Below the pieces are notes generated by a model. That model saw only the letters and a list, made by a program, of their open reading frames with translations, did not search any database and was not told where the DNA came from. Shown here piece by piece: positions 1-13,700 of a DNA stretch of 64,000 bases. Location: assembly GCF_905147045.1 (NCBI RefSeq), contig NC_065907.1, forward strand, positions 1,798,001 through 1,862,000, read 5' to 3'. The number at the start of each line of letters is the position of its first letter. Positions within the stretch are counted from its first letter, which is position 1. A program made the position numbers and the translations under genes. This DNA is from Nymphalis io (lineage: Eukaryota > Arthropoda > Insecta > Lepidoptera > Nymphalidae).

Positions 1-153
1 GTTTCCTCACGATGTTTTCCTTCAACGTCAAGCACGAGATGAATTATAATCACAAATTAAGCACATGAAAATTCAGTGGTGCTTGCCCGGGTTTGAACCC
101 ACGATTATCGGTTAAGATTCACGCGTCCTTACCACTAGGCCATCTCGGCTTTT
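1..153 (-). mobile_element. SINE family A, cut by window edge
   Basis: tRNA-like head half in - orientation with the reversed B box GGGTTTGAACCCAC and GGCCATCTCGGC. The tail half lies left of the window. Confidence 0.85.
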
Positions 154-591
154 ACTGAGAATTTATTGATAGAAAAACCTAATAATCTTTTATTAGCCTG
201 AAACGAGTTTGAACTTAGGAACTCAGTCTGCATCCTTATAAACTATTTACTAGATAGTCATAACAATATTAAAGATGCTGAACACAAAATATTATTTCAA
301 ATTATTTGGTGGTGGCTAGCGATTATATGATTGAATATTTATTTATCTGTAGCAAGTATCATAATCTAGGTGTGTTTCACATATCACATACGATTGACCA
401 TAGATTCAAAACGCGTAAACCAAACGATATTGTACGGACTTAACTACTTTTGATCTAACATCCACAATTTCAACAGTCTCAGTCTTATTGATAGGTCTGA
501 CAGTCTGACACGACGTGATCGGGCGAATTAAAACGTATATTTATATACGTAGGGACAGGAACGTCTACAGAATAATTTAATTTTTCTTGAT

Positions 592-885
592 GCTAGGGTT
601 TTGTGCACGCTCGACTTGGGAGTACCACCTACTCATTACATATTCAACCGCCAAACAGCAATACTTTGTATTATTGTGTTCTAGTTTTAAGGATGAGTGA
701 GCCAGTGTAACTACAGGTATAAGGGACATAATATTTTTGTAACCAAGGTTGGTGGATATTGATCATGTAAGAAATGGTTAATATTTCTTACAGCGTCAAT
801 GTCTATGGGCGTTGTTGACTAATTACTATCAGGTGACCTACCTGTCCGTATGCCTTCCGCTTTTATTTATATAAAAAATATATAT
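592..885 (+). mobile_element. Retroposon family B, near full-length
   Basis: About 290 bp: GGGTTTTGTGCACGCTCGAC, ATGAGTGAGCCAGTGTAACT, ACCAAGGTTGGTGG, TCTATGGGCGTTG, ending TATATAAAAAA. Orientation is set by the 3' A run. The family looks like a SINE or the 3' end of a LINE; I cannot decide which. Confidence 0.7.
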
Positions 886-1815
886 TTTTATCAGCACAAC
901 CCAGAATTTAAAGACAGAAACACATCTGCGTCCATATAATCTAGTTACTGGTTAGATTAAACGGATGACGACGTAGTCATGACAATATGATCAAAACGAT
1001 ACGAGCTTAGAATATATTGCATTTTGCATGATAATGTATTGTAAGGTAGATCTATTATTATATACGACCTTTATGAGATGCTCCATAACAATATCACGTT
1101 CGTCTTAATATCGTATCGGTGAATACAACGACCTATATAATACACTTTCATTTCCAGTGAAGCATGTGCGACATCTTTGATGCTATAAGAATTCCAAGGT
1201 CAAATTTGTGTAATGTATTTTTGAGGCGAAATGTATTCAATTATATGTTTTTTAACTTTCAACTGACTTAAAAAAGAGGTTTAATGTTGGAAGCGTATGT
1301 TTTTTTTTCAATTTTTGTCAAGGTCGTTTTTTTGAAGCTCAATTGATTTTTTTGAAAAATATTTGAATATAGAGTCGGTTAATAAGAACTTAATATATAA
1401 AAAAATGCATAGTAATAGTGGAAAAAAACTATTATATTTTTGATTGAAATCATTTAAATCTTAAATTAAAATCAAAGTACACTTTATTAAAGTGGGTAAA
1501 AAAGTACAACCGCTTTTGAATTACACATATTTAGAGGATTATATTAAATGTAAAGCTACCCAAAATACTAAATGTTTAACATGCAATGTGAGATACCTTA
1601 GCGGGCTAGCTTGGTATGTAAATGACAAAAAGAAGCTTCAAATTCTTCAAGGTTTTTTTTTTTTGTATTTGCAGACATACAAAATTTTACTAAATATCGT
1701 CGATTAGTTAATAAAATTTCGCAAATAAATTAGAAATAAATTTCAACCAATCGTGTGATCCGTTGACTTTACAGGATACTAAATATAATTAATTTTAGTA
1801 CAATGACGAAATAAA

Positions 1816-1895
1816 AGCATTTATTTGGTGGTGGCAAACAGTAATATGTGTTATGTTTCGGTTTGAAGAATGAGTGACCCAGTGTAACTACAGGC
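1816..1895 (+). repeat. Family B, middle fragment
   Basis: TATGTTTCGGTTTGAAGAAT, GAGTGACCCAGTGTAACTAC, AGGCACAT. Both ends missing. Confidence 0.55.
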
Positions 1896-2711
1896 ACATT
1901 ATTTATTTTCTTCTTTTAGCGCCGTTTTTAGTCATTGTTTTTATGTATTTATTGTGTCGTGTTTCTATATGGAAATCTGTTTTAATTTAACAATTCATTT
2001 AATCACCGTTACTTTAATAAATGTTTTACAACGATCAATTTAAGTCCGGTCCTTTTATTATCTTCTGAATGATATAACTAAATGGTATTGTTAGTTAGCT
2101 TGAAACTTTGTTATTTGTCGAAATGTTGACTATTATATAATTAAGTCGAGGCTGAGAGGAATGAGCAATTATTTGGAATCTTGCAATTATATAACTTTAA
2201 AATACGTTTGTTTTAATTTTGGGCAGTTGACTTTTACTTGCCTATATTATGCCTCAATGAGCCTTTTAGTCTTTATTACTAGCACTCTTTTGAAGTTTAG
2301 CCGATACATACATAGTAAAATAAATCATTAAAAAGTAAACGTTGCGGCAAGAGGGTTGTACATAAATATGCGTACGTCACCGATGAGGCTGTGATATGTA
2401 CTCAAGCTTTAAGATAGAAAAATATAGTCGTCTAATGAATTCTATATGTCACATTTTATATTTATGGTTGACTGAACTAAGCCCCTTATGTATATATTTA
2501 TTAAGGATCCAAATGGGTTTATAATTTTATACGAGTGTATCACATTCTATTTTGTAACTTAAATATCTTGATTCTGAATTATTTGCTTTTGTATATAGTC
2601 GGTTAAACAAACATTTGTAAAGAAATGATTATTTTTTCTAAAATATATTTAAAATAACAATCGAATAACTTGTAACTTTTTGAGATTAATTAACATAATG
2701 TAAAGCTATCA

Positions 2712-2932
2712 GCGTGGACTTTTTTTAAATTTTACGGAGTATATGGGCCACCTGATTGTAAGTGGTCATCGACGCCCATAGACATTGGCATTGTAAGAAA
2801 CTTTAACCATCGCTTACATCCTTGGGATCTAAGATGTTATATCCCTTATGCCTGTACACTGGCTCACTCACCCTTCAAACCGGAACACAACAAGTACTGC
2901 TGTTTTGCGGTAGAATATACTGATATGACTTT
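2712..2932 (-). mobile_element. Family B copy
   Basis: Reversed family B: ATGGGCCACCTGATTGTAAG, ACGCCCATAGACATTGGCAT, CACCCTTCAAACCGGAACAC, TGCGGTAGAATAT. The 5' third is absent. Confidence 0.72.
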
Positions 2933-3398
2933 TGCGTTATAATAACACTGTTTCTTGTTCATAAATATACTACTGGAAAAACATTTTTCCATCGAAATGT
3001 AATAGAAACATGAGATCGAGCAAATTGCTTTCTATCTGGTTTCATCTTGTCATATGATGATTTCACAGGCTCTTCTTACGAAACAAATGTTGTTTAACAC
3101 ACATGTTAACGGAGATAAAGTGTTCTATTATCACTAGAAAAGGAATTCCATTTAGTATTAATTTATTCCCACGACTTATAAATTGCACTTATATTATAAG
3201 AAAAATTGTTTTAAAATTTAGAACGCGACCTTTTCGTCTGAATGTTTACTTAAACTAAACTTAAGTGGGTGTTTATTTATTGTAAATTATTGTTATGTTT
3301 TTTTAACTCAGAATGTTTTTAAATAAATATTAATGTTTATATTAAATAAAAATAAACTTTTTTACATGCTTTTTGGGAAAAAAATAGTTATGATACAA

Positions 3399-3560
3399 TT
3401 ACAGGCACAAGGGACATAAAATCTTAGTTCCCAAGGTTGGTGGCGCATTGGCTATAAGCGATGGTTGACATTTCTTACAATGCCAATGTCTAAGGGCGTT
3501 TGGTGACCACTTACCATCAGGTGGCCCATATGCTCGGCCACCTTCCTATTCTATAAAAAA
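3399..3560 (+). mobile_element. Family B, 3' half
   Basis: ATTACAGGCACAAGGGACAT, TTCCCAAGGTTGGTGGCGCA, CACTTACCATCAGGTGGCCC, then CTATTCTATAAAAAAAT. Confidence 0.78.
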
Positions 3561-3884
3561 ATAAATATAACTCGTGAATTTGTTAGCACGGGAATCCATG
3601 GAGGGCGTTGTCCTACAGGAAACGTTAAAATAAGTGGACTGCAACGTTGACTTTTTCTATTTTAATTATACAGACACTTAAATTACTAAAACAATTAGGG
3701 ATTACACTAATAATTAGCGATTTAGAATCAATGGGTTTGCGAATGATCACTGCGTACCCTCGCTGTCAACCAGTCAATTATTGACAAGACGTTCGCCCAT
3801 CGTGACAAACGCAACTCCATTCGGTGTTATCCGCTTTAATAAACTGAACAGAATAAGTTACCAACGATAAAAAAATTAGAAATT

Positions 3885-4015
3885 TCTCTAAAATTCAGCC
3901 ACATGTGTATTCCACCAACCCGCGTTGGAGCAACGTGGTGGAATAATGCTCCAAACATTCTCCTCAAAAAGGGGAGCAGTGGGACATTCATAGGCTGTTA
4001 CGGTTACTGGTAAAA
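3885..4015 (+). mobile_element. SINE family A, 3' half
   Basis: Matches the second half: CACATGTGTATTCCACCAAC, GGTGGAATAATGCTCC, ACATTCATAGGCTGTTACGG. Head missing. Confidence 0.75.
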
Positions 4016-5062
4016 AAATTACAAAATAAAGTATTAAAATTAACAGATTTTCATTATTTAATAATGTCAATTGCCGTTATATACATATTTGTAACTTAGT
4101 CTTCTGATCGGCTTTTGCTGTTCAGTGTTTTTTGACTCACTCTCGAAATGCGTTTTAAAAGTTACAAACATATTTTTTTTGAATATATAGTATGCTATTG
4201 TCATAATATTTTGTAATAATAAAGCATGAAGCTAGTTATGTTAGCTCAAAGCATGAAGACAATAGAAGTAAATGCTTAATCAACGGAATGTAAGTCATTG
4301 TGTCATTCCATGCTTTGGGATCATATGTCTTGGGAAACGATTTGTAAAAAAGGGAAAAACATTCGATTAGAGCACAAACCTCTGTTCAGTCGTGTTGCTT
4401 TTAATTATAATTAAATATTTTTAAAATTCAAATATATCTTTTTTTTAAAAGTTTGTCTTGCTCCCGTAAACTTGTCTAGCTACAAACACGAATCACACGA
4501 AACAAAGAGACGGATATTACGTTTTAATTTTAACAAAAACTGCAACAATACAATTGTTGTTTTAGTTGTCTCAAGTTTTTGTCAGCAGTTGAGATTCCAT
4601 CTTTAGATGAAGTCTTTAGACACAGCCGAGGCTTAATAGTTAATTACTATGTTATTGAAATATCAACCCAACGTTTTTAGAGTTACAGTTCAATTTCCCT
4701 TGCAATGAAAAATCTTAGTATCTTATGTTCAAATAATTTGTATGTGAGAAATAAATATGAGTTTTACGTGTATTAGAAATCGACTTATGATTTACATAAT
4801 AAGGAAGTCAGATCCAATAAATATATATATACAACTTCTGTAAAACATCAACTAAGGACACGTCTTATTTATACGATATGCCCATAGAGCATGAAATTAC
4901 ACTGGCTTACTCACCCCTCGAAACGGAATACTTATTATAATTCTAACGGTGTAATTTTTTTTTCGTCAATGAGTTTTTATAAAATTAGTCATCGTGCGTA
5001 TGCTTTTGCCTTTCTATAACAAAAAAAAAAAAACGAGAAAATAGAACTGTTTTATGAATAAC

Positions 5063-5370
5063 TGTTTTATGTAGCCGAGATGGCCTAGTGTAGTAAGAAC
5101 GCGTGAATCTTAACCGATGATCGTGGGTTCAAGCCCAGGCAAGCACCACTGAATTTTCACGTGCTTAATTTGTGATTATAATTCATCTCGTGCTATACGG
5201 TGAAGGAAAACATCATAAATCTGCCTGGGTCTAATTTCACTGAAATTCTGACACATGTGTATTCCACCAACCCGCATAGGAGCAGCGTGGTGGAATAAGC
5301 TCCATGCCTTCTCCTCAATAAGTGAGAGGAGGCCTTAGCCCAGCAGTGGGACATTCACAGGCTGTTACTG
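5063..5370 (+). mobile_element. SINE family A, near full-length
   Basis: tRNA-like head (GCCGAGATGGCCTAGTG, GGGTTCAAGCCC), complete body and GGCTGTTACTG tail. Target duplication TTATGAATAAC at 5052-5062 and 5371-5381. Confidence 0.87.
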
Positions 5371-5537
5371 TTATGAATAACAATACCATGTGATACCGCG
5401 AATGAATATGTATGATAAACACATAAATATTTGAAACCATACACATATGTACAGAATTCCGAGATACACTCTCTAAATAGTAAATTCAGCAAACAATAAT
5501 ATTAAGTACACACAGTCAATGAGCAATATAACAATAA

Positions 5538-5815
5538 CAATATCCTGGGACATTTTTCACACGGCCATCTGATCCCAAATTAAGCTTGTACAAAGCTTGT
5601 GCTATGGAAACCAGACTGATAATCAATAAATAATGACAACTGATATACTACATATACTACTTTTCTTTTGTAAATACATACTTATATAGATAATTACACC
5701 CAGACTAAGGACAAACAGACATGTTCATGCACACAAATGTCTGTCCTGGGTGGGAATCGAACCCACAACCTTCGGCGTGAAAGGCAAGTATCTACCAACC
5801 ACGCCAACCGGTTCA
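5538..5815 (-). mobile_element. SINE family C (second tRNA-derived SINE)
   Basis: Starts ATATCCTGGGACATTTTTCA. At the right end is a reversed tRNA-like head: GGGAATCGAACCCACAACCT (B box) and ACCACGCCAACCGG (A-box side). Same layout at 13366-13622 and, shortened, 47187-47350. A tRNA gene is excluded because the acceptor-stem context is missing and the copies carry a conserved ~200-bp body. Confidence 0.8.
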
Positions 5816-6107
5816 TAACGCAAAGCAAGTGTAGCTTCTATATTGAATAAAGACTTTTGACTTTGGCGGTAACATCAATGTAGGTGACATCTTTTCAGGT
5901 GTAATGTGTTTTTAAACTATGATACCTATCAATTTATCATCAATTTCAATAAATCTATGAAAAATCTATGAAATTTAATTTTGTTTCAAATTGATTGCAC
6001 GCATTAATGACCAGTTAAGTGAGATAGAGATTTTAATTAAAATTAAAATATTTAAACGATCTACATACTCCTGGTCGTTATTATTTTTTTATATTAATCT
6101 GTAATTT

Positions 6108-6240
6108 ATGTAGATGATATGCCTCTTGTGTCTGTAGTTACACTGGCTGACTAATCCTTCAAACTGGAAGACAACACTATTATTATTTAGCCGTATAATA
6201 TCTGATGAGTGGGTGGTACATTCCCAGATTAAAAAAAGCC
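6108..6240 (-). repeat. Family B, decayed 5' half
   Basis: CTGTAGTTACACTGGCTGAC, TAATATCTGATGAGTGGGTG, GTACATTCCCAGATT. The - strand open frame across it is incidental. Confidence 0.6.
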
Positions 6241-7081
6241 CCACCGAATATGTATCAATCACGTGATCAATAGGAATTATAGGCACTTGGTGCTTGCGGA
6301 AATTGGAAAGTTGATTTCGCTTAAGGTCAACTTGTTCTAAGCTGATCAACTGGTGATCTCGGCTTAACTGACGGACCTTAAATAGAGGTTAAGTTAATTA
6401 TTCTACCCTTTGACCTACATAAGCCTAAGATAAGATGTTAATTGAATGAGATGGATGTCGTGCACTTATAAACTTTAGAATAAGATGTGTAATTTTGCGT
6501 AGAAGACATACTTCTGAATGCTTCGTACTGATTATTGGTTGAATGGTATTTTAATTAAATTAAATACAGGCACAGAATAACATGTAGTTTTCTTCACAAT
6601 CAAGCACCTGTTAAATCATAAACTTATAGCTCTTGACAACAAAACTGGCCTGGCTGCGTTTATATACCATCGACTATATTGTCCAAGCCAATTAAAAAAA
6701 AGATAAATACTGGGTATTTTATATTTAATAGGCGACTTTTTATGGCTATTATGAGCTAGTTCACATCATTATTGTTCTTTTAAATACATAAAGACTTCCA
6801 ATTGATATTTGAAACCAATCGATATCATATTACAATATTTATCATTATATTTTATTTATGGCACAGCAGGTTCCTCTGCATTCAACTTGAACTAATTAGT
6901 AAAACAAAATAACAGTGCAAAAAAAGCAATAAACAAAATATATCTTAATGTAACTATTATAAAATAACAGCATAAAAATAAATTTGTATCTTCATGGTGA
7001 ATAATTTTGTTTGATTTTTACATAAGATATTAATTTAAAATAAAGGAACATGTACGTTTTTCTTATATACAGTAGAAGTAA

Positions 7082-7372
7082 CTGGTGGTAGGGCTTTGTG
7101 CAAGCTCGTCTGGGTAGGTACCACCCACTCATCAGATATTCTACCGCAAAACAACAATACTTGATATTGTTGTGTTCCGGTTTGAAGGGTGAGTGAGCCA
7201 GTGTAATTACAGGCACAAGGGACATAAAATCTTAGTTCCCAAGGTTGGTGGCGCATTGGCTATAAGCGATGGTTGACATTTCTTACAATGCCAATGTCTA
7301 AGGGCGTTTGGTGACCACTTACCATCAGGTGGCCCATATACTCGTCCACCTTCCTATTCTACAAAAAAAAAA
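7082..7372 (+). mobile_element. Family B, full-length
   Basis: Complete ~290-bp copy from TGGTGGTAGGGCTTTGTGCA to CTATTCTACAAAAAAAAAAA. Nearly the same sequence as 58206-58501, so the two are young or recently derived from the same source. The two - strand open frames across this copy recur in the 58206 copy and belong to the repeat. Confidence 0.85.
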
Positions 7373-7984
7373 AAGTACAAGTGTTAGTAAGGAAGACTGG
7401 TGATGAAACCAATGAACTACTCGTAGCAGCCGCATTGGAGTTTTATTTATTTCATTTCGTTATCTTATGTTATTCTATTTCAGTTTGAATTTATATTTTA
7501 TTTTTGTTATTTCTCTCTACCTTCAATAATTTAAGTTGAGTGTAATTGTAGCATCATAACCATTTTGTTTAACGTGTAAGTATAGTTTCAGTAGTGTCAT
7601 TCAATTGTATTTTTGTAAATTCCTATAATGGTGTCGAATATACCGATAGTGTTTTATTCCTTATAATATACAAATAAATATATTATATGGAAATAACCAT
7701 AGCGCGTAACCTGACTATGTAACCGTAACATGCAACTGTATCGCGGACTGTAACGAATAACCAAAGTTCATAACAGAGTACGTAACAATACGTAACAGAG
7801 ACTGAATCGCGATAGAAGCGCATGCCGGAGCTAAGAGGAGCGGATTTAAACACCAAAACTCTCCGAATGATGATGTTCCATTAACATAGAGAATTATAGT
7901 TAATGCTTACGTCATTGTTGCCTTATAATTTTCTTTTTTGTGAGTAACAAAAGGCATGGAGAAAGAGCATAAGCATTGGAGATT

Positions 7985-8165
7985 TTTTTATGTTATAGGT
8001 AGGCGGAAGGGCGAATGGGCCGCGTATTTGTAAGTGGTCAACACGGCTCATAGACATTGGCGACTTAAGAAATATTAACCATTCCTGAAATTGCCAATGG
8101 GTCACAAACTTTGGGAACACTAGCTCACTCACCTGTTAAACCAGAAGGCAACGTAAAAATATCGT
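7985..8165 (-). repeat. Family B, decayed
   Basis: TAGGTAGGCGGAAGGGCGAA, CTCATAGACATTGGCG, AGCTCACTCACCTGTTAAAC. Confidence 0.6.
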
Positions 8166-9462
8166 TCTGCGCTAAATTAAAAATATTATCATAAAATTAC
8201 ATTATAAAATGCTATATGATATAAGCTTTTAAGCCTGCACTAGTAACATTGTGAATCTAATAAAACTTCGCCTACATAAGGACGGTCCATTCAAAGAACG
8301 AAACACATGACAGTATAAGGAGATTAAGTTTGTTGTATTATGCGTGGCCCACATCTTTGCGCTACGTAAGCGGTATTTTTTTTTTACTTTTTATTATTAG
8401 TATCCAATTGAAAGCTTTGATATCATTTATCTTTTAAATCTAATATTTCGCATTTGAATAATGTCACCTTGACCATATTTTGGCGATGTGAACGATAGAT
8501 ACTATTAGACTTGGCAACCTTATAGAAGATATTATCGTGAACCCACCCACCACACTTGGGGTACGCAAACATAGGTGCACACACTATGTCCATACTCTCA
8601 TATCTTCATCGGATGTTAATTCGACACGCGATTTCAGAGGAACGAGGTGATTACAAAATTCATAAGCAACACCACTACTCAGAATTTATACGCATAAAAA
8701 TCCAATAATTGCCATTGACGACTCGAACTGATGACTATACGATATGTATCATATTACATGTTATATATAAACATGTATTCATTTAATTATAAACATAATT
8801 GAAAACATGTCTTAGACGGATAAAAACATTATCAATAGAATTATAAATAAACTAGACGTAGAGCTCTTCTAGCAATATGGCGTGACTTTTTTTTTGTTTC
8901 GTATATAGAAAAATCAAGGAGTGACTATTTCTCTATATATACATATACTCTTTATGTATTCTATACATTTAGTTTTTTCATTTTATTTACACAGAATATT
9001 CTCTGTATTTTACTAAGCTTAATAAAAATAAAAAAAAAAAATCAAAAATTCGGCTTACTTGCTCATGTGTGGCTGCAACTTACATATATAGAGTATTAAA
9101 GTCTGAAGAGTGGGAAGCCACAGTCACCCAGCTATGAAACGGTAGGGGGCTCATTATGTTAAGTTTGTATAGATATAAAAGTTTATTATTTATGCAATTA
9201 TATATATGCAAAAAGCTAAGAGCTTATTTATTAACTTTATGGTTCTCGAAAATTTTAGTTTTAGCTTTGCCGATTAAAAAATTAAAATCACATAAAAAAA
9301 AAACCTTTAACAAATAAAACTTATGGTTCGATAAAATACTATTAACATCATAAAGAAGTGTAGAGTTGGCATTACTTGATTTTCAATGAGGATAATAATT
9401 CTTCTAAAGCACTTTTATGAACATATTTGAATAAAGTATTATATAAAACCCTAGTAAAAATG

Positions 9463-9595
9463 TAACAGCCTGTAAATGTCTTACTACTGGGCTAAGGTGT
9501 GCCCTCCATTTGAGACATTTTGAAGTTTAAACCACCACGCCGCTCTAAACCGAGTTAGTGGATAAACATGGCAGATTTTCATACGCCACATTATG
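9463..9595 (-). repeat. SINE family A, decayed tail-side fragment
   Basis: GTAACAGCCTGTAAATGTCTTA, ACCACGCCGCTCTAAACCGA and GGCAGATTTT survive with many substitutions. Confidence 0.6.
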
Positions 9596-10602
9596 ATTGA
9601 TTTGTGACAATCAATAAGTAAATGTAACGCTTCTATATTGAATTAAGATATTTGACTTTGAGTACCAATGTATATAGATGAAGTCCACTTACTATCATAT
9701 GGCTCATTTATTGTCTTCAGAAATAAATTTTATACAATTTAATTTTTATACAATTTTATAAATTTATTTTAAATTTTTATAAAATTTAAAAAAATTAATA
9801 CACAACTTGCAAAGTCGAATGGCAACTTTGATTCCATCGTTAGCTTGACTAACGATCGAAATATTTTTAATGGATATCATAAATTAAATTCAACACACCA
9901 TTATTTCTTAACGAAACGATTTCAGTCGAAGGAGTCCACTTACCGTTATAATAAAGCCAATTTCCTCCCCTTTATTATCACTAACAATAAAATTAAAGTA
10001 TATCGGCCATGTGGTATTAGCTTTTATGTTATTTCAGTTTGTTATTATTTCTTATTATAATTTGAACAAAATATTGTAAATGTTGGACAAAATTCTTCAC
10101 AATTTTATTAGTAATATATTATATTAGACTTTTGCTCAGCAGTGAAACATTGATGTGTTAAGCGTTTAGGAAAGTTTACTTCACTTTACTTATTACTTGC
10201 GGCCCAGTAGTTTGGACTGTGCGTTGAAAGGTCAGTCAGTAAGTAAGTTATACCTGGATATATCTAGATAAATATAGACAGATTATAAGCTGTCGAAAAA
10301 CTGTGAAATCAGCTTCCAGTTTAAAATAAAAAGAATGAAATTTCAGATTAAAATATATTAGGTTAGGTTAGTAACTTATAGTGTTAATATGATATCCATT
10401 TGTATAATTGAATACAAATTGGTCAGTTATATTAAAAAATACGTTATTTACAATATGCTGGAAGTCTAGTTTTTTATTAACTAGTGGTCCTTACAGTTTT
10501 AAGGTGCCATATTGTATATTATAGGTCACATGATCGCGACATAATATTCGGTTTCGTCAAGACTCATTTAAGTAATTGAATTTAACAAAGCATTTCTTTC
10601 AG

Positions 10603-10741
10603 GTTGTTGCGACGTACGTAGCAGCGAACTCTTCTCTGCAATTCGTTGAGAACCGTCCCATTCACTGGGCTGGGGGGAGGACCACCCCCCCTCCAGATAC
10701 CCCCAAGTGTGGCTTTGACGGATCTCTTTGTCCTGACAACT
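10603..10741 (+). CDS. Receptor guanylate cyclase, exon a: juxtamembrane ectodomain
   Basis: Acceptor TTTCTTTCAG, donor GTAAGT. Encodes visible residues 1-46, ending phase 1. The segment IHWAGG, then a Pro-rich PPPDTPKCGFDGSLC, matches the membrane-proximal end of NPR-type ectodomains, where paired cysteines lie just outside the membrane. Locally GC-rich compared with the flanking introns. Upstream exons for the ligand-binding domain were not found between 1 and 10600. Confidence 0.88.
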
Positions 10742-13700
10742 GTAAGTAAATCTCGAAAATTCGTATTGTTGTGTATATTTGGACGAATTGCGTAGTGAAT
10801 GTGTGTGGTACCTATTAAGGCTGTATTTTAAGGTATATTTTTAAATAATACATTAACAAAAGTCTTAATTTAGGATAAACAAAATAACTAATCCAACCCG
10901 TCTGTGTTGCCTAAGTATAAGTAGAATTAAAATATTTTACCCACAAAAACTGACTTCAAAAATTTGAATAAACCCTTAGTATAAAAATTTAATTAAGTGT
11001 TTTATACCAATGAAATTGAAATGGAACCTCCTTGGAACTGAGCAGAGTCCAATAGTAATTAAAATCGGTTTATTGAAAAGAATTATATTCTCTGAAGAAT
11101 ATAAATAAAATGATTTAAAAAACACGAATAATTTCGCAAGACCATAATACAAACAACATTTATTCTACGGCTTTTTATAAAACCTTATAGATTTTCAAAA
11201 ATAGACTTACATTTTTTTTGTTTTCTCTGACTTTCTTTTTTTTATAGAATAGGAAGGCTGACGAGCATATGGGCCACCTGATGGTAAGTGGTCATCAACG
11301 CCATTTGCCAGAAATTGGCATTGTAAGAAATGTTAATCATCGCTTACATCACCAATGCGTCACCAACCTTGGGAACTAAGATGTTATGTCCCTTGTGCCT
11401 GTAATTACACTGGCTCACTTACCCTTCAAACCGGAACACAACAAAACCAAGTACTGCTATTTTGCGGTAGAATCTTTTGATCTGTATTTAGTAGTTAGTA
11501 CTAACGTCACGTCTCTCTTGTGTTGTGATTTATAATAATATTTCGGTGTAACCTACCAAATGTTAAACAGAATGACGTTATCAATTTTAACGTTTAAAAT
11601 AAAATTTTGTCCAATTAATTAAATAAATGTTTGTCGGAATTATTAAAAGCCCAAGAAACTAAAGTATGTAAGTATTATAGTCCTGCGAGGTTATTCATGT
11701 TTATAACAATATTCAGTTTTGTTTGATTTGAGCATTATTATAGTATAATTTTAATTTTCATTAGCGATTGACGAGCTTTAGTGTTTTCGATAATATAAAC
11801 AAAAAATATCGAAACATATATATATATTAAAATATATATAAAATTTGAATCGAATATTTAAAAGAATCATTTACTTTAGTACATAGTATAGGAACAATTA
11901 TTTCCCATACAGAGCATACAGTCAAACGTTAAATATTTTGAGGTGATACTTAGAACACCGAAGTAACATCATTGACCTTTGTACTCTGCACTAATGAATG
12001 GAAACATTTCTCCGTATTTAAAACGCATGAAACAGGAAGTCGTTGGTTCAAAGCATGTGTGTTTAATTTTAGCGTTCAAAAACTTTTATTATAAATAAAA
12101 CTTTAAATCGTTTCTTTTTCATATTGATCTTCTTTACGCTACGAGAAATCCGTTCTACGTATTGTCTACGTTCGCGCTTGGTTTAGGCTTTTTTAAATGA
12201 AAATCAAGAGATTATTCTAAGCAGTGTTTACACTATGTTATATTTTTCTGTTAAAATTGTTTTCAGAGTTTGTTGTTTGTTGAACGTGTGCAAAGACGTT
12301 AGGGAAAATAAGTTTAATAAGTTTCATTGCGAGATCTTATACAAGTTTGTTTCAATGTTGCCATTTAAAGTTTAAATTGAAACGGTTTTAGACATTTTCC
12401 AGTATTTCTTATTTAGCTGTTATTCGAAAATATTAAATACTATCAATATTTAACGATAGATGTAGTAAATTTTATAAATAAAACTGTTGTGTGTATGTAA
12501 TAAAAGTGTGTGTATTTTTTAACTCACTTAAATAATTTAAGTTCTCTATTTAATCTATTTTCATTATTTATTTTAAAGTTTAATAGAAGATATATGTAGT
12601 GTTCTCTTTGCAAATAATATCCGTAATCCGTAACAGCCTGTAAATGTCCCACTGCTGGGCTAAGATCTTCCCTCTCTCTCTTTTTGAGAAGGTTTGGAGT
12701 TTATTCCACCACGCTGCTCGAATGCGGGTTGGTAGAATACACATGTGGCAGAATTTCAGTGAAATTAGAGACATGCAGGTTCCCTCACGATGTTTTCCTT
12801 CACCGTCAAGCACGAGAAGAATTATAATCACAAATTAAGCACGTGAAAATTCAGTGGGCTTGCCCAGGTTTGAACCCACGATCATCAGTTAAGATTCAAT
12901 CATTCTTATCACTGCGCCATCTTTGCTACGCAAATAATGTATCATGGACAATTCTGATATATCTTAAATAATAAATTACTATTAATCTAAAGGCTATTTG
13001 CGATCGAATGTTAACTCTAAAATCCAATAACGCTAAAGCAAATATTTGCTGACAGCAATATGAACTTGAAATAAATTTTCAAATATTTTTTTTAGTCTAA
13101 GTAATCGTCTGCTTAAACAAACGATCATATTTATTATTTGTTCTTACTTGATTTATTTGGTCTTGAAAATTTATTGAATACACGACAAGCTTTTACGGGT
13201 GTATGCTACACTGATTGTATTGAAGCGATTAACTCAGAAACTTCCTGTGTTATCTTTCTTTTTTCTTATAATGTTTATTTGATACGCGTAACATAAAAAA
13301 AAATTCGGCTCTTCACAGTTAAAAAAAAACACACACACATACAGTTGAGCTGAAGTTTATAATAATATCCTGGGACATTTTTCACACACGGCCATCTGAT
13401 CCCAAATTAAGCTTGTACAAAGCTTGTGCTATGGAAACCAGACAACTTATATACTACATATACTACTTTTCTTTTGTTAATATATACTCGTATAGATAAA
13501 TATACCCAGGCTCAGGACAAACAGATATGTTCATGCACACAAATGTCTGTCCTGGGTGGGAATCGAACCCACAACCTTCGGCGTGAAAAGGCAAGTATCT
13601 ACCAACCACACCAACCGGCTCTTTGTTTGCTGACACAATAAAAAAAATATTTTTATATTTGTTTCACTATGTCCTTGGTCGCCTATTATATCTATAAAAA

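Larger units (their letters stand above)
1..10602. other. Region upstream of the first visible cyclase exon
   Basis: Presumably an intron of the cyclase gene, since ectodomain exons must lie further left. Apart from the SINE/retroposon copies listed, 886-1815, 1896-2711, 5820-6107, 6245-7080, 8166-9462 and 9600-10590 are AT-rich with no convincing coding, RNA or repeat signal. Short frames there (for example 1492-1707 and 9845-10060) have no recognisable motif. Confidence 0.5.

Noticed and set aside
5750..5815. tRNA-like sequence with GGGAATCGAACCCAC
   Set aside because: It is the head of a repeated SINE (family C) with two further copies in the window and a conserved body, not a tRNA gene. 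The same applies to the SINE A heads.
7035..7256. 73-codon - frame MRHQPWELRFYVPCACNY and a near copy at 58185-58382
   Set aside because: Both lie wholly inside family B retroposon copies; the similarity comes from the repeat, not from a gene family.
9845..10060. 71-codon + frame before the first visible cyclase exon
   Set aside because: It does not resemble an ANF-receptor-type ectodomain and has no suitable splice sites, so it is not the missing upstream exon.
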